Shown: positions 31,885 through 34,701 of the stretch, in pieces
Position numbering within the stretch: the stretch's first letter is position 1
Layout of the letters: every line of letters starts with the position of its first letter
DNA from: Firmicutes bacterium UBA995
GTDB lineage: Bacteria > Bacillota > Sulfobacillia > UBA995
DNA: 34,701 bases
Assembly (NCBI GenBank): GCA_002291985.1
Contig: DBBB01000129.1
Location: 466 to 35,166 of the forward strand
Direction of reading: 5' to 3'
Notes under the pieces: generated by a model
Databases searched by the model: none
Seen by the model: only the letters and a program-made list of their open reading frames with translations
Told to the model about the DNA's origin: nothing
Translations under genes and position numbers: made by a program

Positions 31885-32976
31885 GTGGCGAGAGGCATCA
31901 GGGCGAGAGATATCGGCATTTACCTGGGCGCCCTGCCTACAGGTCCGCTCAACGCCATCACCGATGTTCCCGGAGTCCGCGTCGGTCACCACACGTTGAT
32001 CGAAGGCCCGGACATTCGCACGGGAGTCACCGCCATCACCTTCGATGGATGCCGGGGAGGAGCCCTGCCCGACCGACTCTTCGCCGGCGTGCACGTGTTC
32101 AGTGGGGCGGGGGAACTGGCCGGGCACATCCTGATCGCCGAGTGGGGATTCATCGAGTCGCCTATCTTCTTGACCAACACCTTGAGCCTGGACGACGTTC
32201 GGGCCGCTGCCCTTCGTTACCTGGGGGAATGCTACCCGGCCCTGGGGCTGACCGCCGACCCGATCGGCCCCATCGTCACCGAGTGCGATGACGGCTACCT
32301 GAACGACATGCGCGGCCGGCACGTGACGGAAGAGCACGTTCGCCAGGCATTGGCCCGGGCCAGTGCCGGACCCGTCACCGAAGGAAACGTCGGCGCCGGG
32401 ACCGGCATGTACAGTTTCGACTTCAAGTCAGGGATCGGCACCGCCTCCCGCCAGATTCCCGCCCAGCAAGGGAACTACCGGGTGGGCTGCCTGATCGTGA
32501 CCAACATGGGTGAACGTCGGCGACTGACGATTGCCGGCGTTCCCGTCGGCGAGGAGATCACCGACCTGCTGACGACGGACGTGGTCGAGGGGTCGGGGGT
32601 GGTGGTGGTGGCAACCGATGCCCCCTTGCTCCCCCATCAGCTCGAGCAACTGGCCCGACGCGCTGCCATCGGCCTGGGTCGGGTGGGCTCATATGGTTCC
32701 CACGGGAGCGGGGAGTTCGTGATCGCCGTGTCCACGGGCATCGTCGTTCCCCGGGTAGCTCCGGCGCCGACCTTCGCGCTGGAGGCGCTGATCCCCTCGC
32801 GGTCGCGGCTGAATCCCCTGTATGAAGCAGCCATCGAAAGTTGCGAAGAAGCGATCGTCAACTCCCTCTTGCAGGCGGAGACGATGGAAGGACGCGATGG
32901 GCACGTAGCCCATGCCATACCGGTCGACCGCCTGCTGGACAGCCTGCGGCGCCACGGGCGCATCCGGTCAAGCTGA
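31885..32976 (+). CDS. P1 family (DmpA/S58) aminopeptidase
   Basis: This 363-residue Ntn-hydrolase precursor belongs to the DmpA/BapA peptidase family S58, which releases N-terminal D-, L- or beta-amino acids and matures by self-cleavage. The opening block GALPTGPLNAITDVPGVRVG, the GNVGAGTGM loop (168-175) and VATDAPLLPHQLEQLARRA are typical. The predicted cut is G274|S275 in GSHGSGEF, freeing S275 as nucleophile. GTG 31885 is chosen because GAGGGGG lies 6 nt upstream; GTG 31849 would add 12 residues with a weaker SD. No signal peptide is visible. It could supply amino acids or act on D/beta-amino-acid peptides; a role in the ornithine pathway is not shown. Confidence 0.9.
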   Translation: MARGIRARDIGIYLGALPTGPLNAITDVPGVRVGHHTLIEGPDIRTGVTAITFDGCRGGALPDRLFAGVHVFSGAGELAGHILIAEWGFIESPIFLTNTLSLDDVRAAALRYLGECYPALGLTADPIGPIVTECDDGYLNDMRGRHVTEEHVRQALARASAGPVTEGNVGAGTGMYSFDFKSGIGTASRQIPAQQGNYRVGCLIVTNMGERRRLTIAGVPVGEEITDLLTTDVVEGSGVVVVATDAPLLPHQLEQLARRAAIGLGRVGSYGSHGSGEFVIAVSTGIVVPRVAPAPTFALEALIPSRSRLNPLYEAAIESCEEAIVNSLLQAETMEGRDGHVAHAIPVDRLLDSLRRHGRIRSS

Positions 32977-32998
32977 AGGACAAGGAGGCTGGTCCCGG

Positions 32999-33538
32999 GT
33001 GCCGGGAGAACACCGCAAGGGATTGGTGCTGGTATACACGGGTAACGGCAAGGGCAAGACCACGGCGGCACTGGGTCTTGCTTTGCGGGCGGCGGGTCAC
33101 GGACACAAGGTCTTCGTGGTCCAGTTCATGAAGGGTGATCCGGATTACGGCGAACTCATCGCCATCCGGCGGCACCTCGGAAACTACATTGAAGTCGTGC
33201 AGAGCGGGCTGTCGACCTTTGTCGATCGGGCCAACCCTGCGCCCGAAGACCGCCGGCTTGCCAGGGAGGGGATGGACCTGGCTCGGCGCATACTGAAAGC
33301 CGGGGCTCATGAGCTGGTGATCCTGGATGAGGTGAACGTCGCCCTCGACTATGGCCTGGTCGATTTGCAGGAGTTACTGGAGGGGCTGTCCGCCCGCGCG
33401 CCGGGGGTGGACGTGGTGCTCACGGGCAGGAGTGCCCCCCCCGCCTTGCTGGCCGCGGCCGACCTCGTGAGCGAGGTGACGGAGGTCAAGCACCACTTTC
33501 GTCGCGGCGTACCCGGCCGCGAAGGCATGGAGCACTGA
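32999..33538 (+). CDS. cobO: Corrinoid adenosyltransferase CobO/BtuR type
   Basis: The enzyme transfers the adenosyl group of ATP to reduced corrinoids, making adenosylcobalamin. The 179 residues include the P-loop GNGKGKTTAALGLALRAAGH (15-34), FVVQFMKG, DLVILDEVN-like HELVILDEVNVALDYGL, VVLTGRSAPPALLAAADLV, and the C-terminal EVKHHFRRGVPGREGMEH typical of CobO ends. GTG 32999 has AAGGAGG 10 nt upstream. It is the only B12 gene in the window and lies just downstream of the block containing the adenosylcobalamin-dependent aminomutase, which suggests local cofactor supply. Confidence 0.96.
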   Translation: MPGEHRKGLVLVYTGNGKGKTTAALGLALRAAGHGHKVFVVQFMKGDPDYGELIAIRRHLGNYIEVVQSGLSTFVDRANPAPEDRRLAREGMDLARRILKAGAHELVILDEVNVALDYGLVDLQELLEGLSARAPGVDVVLTGRSAPPALLAAADLVSEVTEVKHHFRRGVPGREGMEH

Positions 33539-33640
33539 GAGACGGCCGGCAGGTCCTTCCGCGCTTCGACCCGGGGTCGGGAGGAGAGGGCGCCGCCGGG
33601 TGAGAATTACTCAGGTGGTCGGGAGGGAGCCGGACTATCG

Positions 33641-34111
33641 GTGTGCCGCCTCGGGGAACTGGCCCGGAACCGGACAGAGCAAGCCAGGATGCGGGGTGAG
33701 CTATTGCAGCTTGCCGGACGGCGGCTGACCCGGTACTGGCGCGCCCGGGGCGCGTCCGGCGCCGCCAGCTTCGACCGGATCACCCTGGCCTTTGCCGATC
33801 GCACTTTCCTGGAGATCTACTCCACCGGGTTCGACGAACGGGGGCGGCCGGTGGGTCTTGTGGAGTTGAGGCGCCAGGATTTTCGCCGATGCTTACCCCG
33901 CGCCGCCGATTCGCGCCTGGAATTGACACCTGCGGGTGGGGAGTCGTGGGCGGGCATACCCATCCGATCCTGCCGGCTAATGCAAGACGGACGGGGTGAA
34001 ACCCTGACCATCCTGGGCCCCGACGGCATCCTGATGAATTTCCGTGCCACCGCGGTCAACGGACGCGGCGCCATCGTCCTGCGGTTACGGGCCGCCAACG
34101 ACTGGGAATGA
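33641..34111 (+). CDS. Hypothetical protein
   Basis: This 156-residue soluble protein belongs to no family I recognise. The N-terminal third is basic and helical (RGELLQLAGRRLTRYWRARG), and the rest is predicted beta-rich (FDRITLAFADRTFLEIYSTG, SWAGIPIRSCRLMQDGRGET, LTILGPDGILMNFRATAVNG). GTG 33641 follows GGGAGGGAG by 11 nt. Its stop overlaps the next gene in ATGA, so it is probably co-expressed with the AIR-synthase-like protein. The small inverted repeat CGACCC/GGGTCG (33567-33579) in the preceding gap has no clear role. Confidence 0.65.
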   Translation: MCRLGELARNRTEQARMRGELLQLAGRRLTRYWRARGASGAASFDRITLAFADRTFLEIYSTGFDERGRPVGLVELRRQDFRRCLPRAADSRLELTPAGGESWAGIPIRSCRLMQDGRGETLTILGPDGILMNFRATAVNGRGAIVLRLRAANDWE

Positions 34112-34701
34112 GCGATGGCATGACGGGACTCCCGCCGGCGGGGAAGGCCCCCCCCTGGGTGCTTGAGCGCTACATCTTCCCCTATCTCGGCGATCGGCGT
34201 TCCGAGGTGGTGGTACGGGCCGGCTTGGGCGAGGACGCCGCCGTTTTCGATCCGGAGGATCAACTGATCGCCGTCTCCACCGACCCGATCACCGCCGCCG
34301 GCGAGCGCATGGGATGGTACGCGGCCCACGTTGCCCTGAACGATGTGGCCGCGGGCGGCGCCCGGCCGCTGGGTCTGCTGGTCACCATCATCTTGCCGCC
34401 CGGCTTCCCCCCTGCCGCACTGGCAGAAGTCCAGCGGGACTTCGCCGGGGCGGCCGCAGCTAACGGCGCCGAGGTGCTGGGCGGTCACACGGAGTTCAGC
34501 GACGCCGTGACCCGGCCGGTGATCGTGGCAACGGGCGTGGGACTCATCCCCCGGGGTGGCCGAGTCGGTTCCGGTGGGGGCAAGGCGGGTGACGGCCTCG
34601 TGTTAACCAAGACGGCCGGACTCGAGGGGACGGCCATCCTTGCGGGCGATTACCCCGATCGCCTGGCGGGCATCCTGTCACCCGCAGAGATGGAAGCGGC
34701 C
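34108..34701 (+). CDS. AIR synthase-related (HypE/ThiL-like) protein, 3'-truncated by the window edge
   Basis: The frame runs from ATG 34108 (ATGA overlap with the preceding gene) to the window end, 198 codons without a stop. It shows the PurM/AIR-synthase N-terminal fold: GLGEDAAVFDPEDQLIAVST (GxGxDAAV), TDPIT, HVALNDVAAGGARPLGLLV, the glycine-rich LGGHTEFSD, then VLTKTAGLEGTAIL. The overall pattern fits the HypE-like archaeal/bacterial group often named hydrogenase maturation factor or AIR synthase-related protein rather than PurM, SelD or ThiL proper. The reaction is unknown, as the C-terminus is out of view. ATG 34120 is an alternative start. Confidence 0.85.
   Translation, partial: MSDGMTGLPPAGKAPPWVLERYIFPYLGDRRSEVVVRAGLGEDAAVFDPEDQLIAVSTDPITAAGERMGWYAAHVALNDVAAGGARPLGLLVTIILPPGFPPAALAEVQRDFAGAAAANGAEVLGGHTEFSDAVTRPVIVATGVGLIPRGGRVGSGGGKAGDGLVLTKTAGLEGTAILAGDYPDRLAGILSPAEMEAA

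Noticed and set aside
33567..33579. CGACCC-G-GGGTCG inverted repeat before the unknown gene
   Set aside because: Too short and without a T-run or promoter context in GC-rich DNA to call a terminator or operator.

Overview
The window reads as chromosomal DNA of a high-GC, probably anaerobic Bacillota-type bacterium. This is inferred from strong GGAGG-type ribosome binding sites, frequent TTG and GTG starts (about 60% of genes), an rplM product beginning MRTT-MA as in Bacillus, two near-consensus sigma-A promoters, and a complete Stickland-type ornithine fermentation operon as in Clostridium sticklandii. No tRNA, rRNA, CRISPR array, insertion sequence or phage gene was seen.

Region by region. 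1-6750 (+): a DNA-repair operon, uvrB (5' end outside the window)-uvrA-uvrC-ogt, every junction overlapping; UvrC ends before the usual C-terminal helix-hairpin-helix domain. 6770-10330 (+): a sigma-A promoter with an inverted repeat over its -10 box, then a DUF2089 zinc-ribbon/HTH protein, a small membrane protein, a DUF4097 beta-repeat protein, a small SHOCT-like protein and a NYN-nuclease/cold-shock fusion. Three of these share the same short helical motif, so they look like one uncharacterised regulatory or envelope system. 10341-14371 (-): PspC protein, ROK sugar kinase, glycerate kinase, 2-hydroxyacid (probably hydroxypyruvate/glyoxylate) reductase and a TetR regulator, with a second 2-hydroxyacid dehydrogenase divergent at 14573-15508 (+). 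15616-19005 (-): a DUF6584-like protein, a LarA-family nickel-pincer racemase homologue and a DASS dicarboxylate transporter, probably importing and epimerising a 2-hydroxy acid. 19183-20072 (+): promoter, rplM and rpsI.

20439-30212 (+) is the main metabolic block. ord, ortA, ortB, a fused oraS-oraE gene, a MutL/GlmL-type reactivase gene and orr overlap one another, and arcC-argF follow. Together they encode L-ornithine to D-ornithine to 2,4-diaminopentanoate to 2-amino-4-oxopentanoate to alanine plus acetyl-CoA, while ArgF and ArcC can make ornithine and ATP from citrulline. The block continues with a cyclic-2,3-diphosphoglycerate-synthetase-like P-loop protein, a remnant of a UPF0016/GDT1 transporter, a DmpA-type aminopeptidase, cobO (adenosylcobalamin for the mutase), an unknown protein and the start of an AIR-synthase/HypE-like gene cut by the window end.

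The most notable points are the single-chain ornithine 4,5-aminomutase with an unexpected Cys cluster, the DUF2089/DUF4097/SHOCT/NYN-CSD operon with its own operator, the UvrC truncation, and possible ATC start codons.
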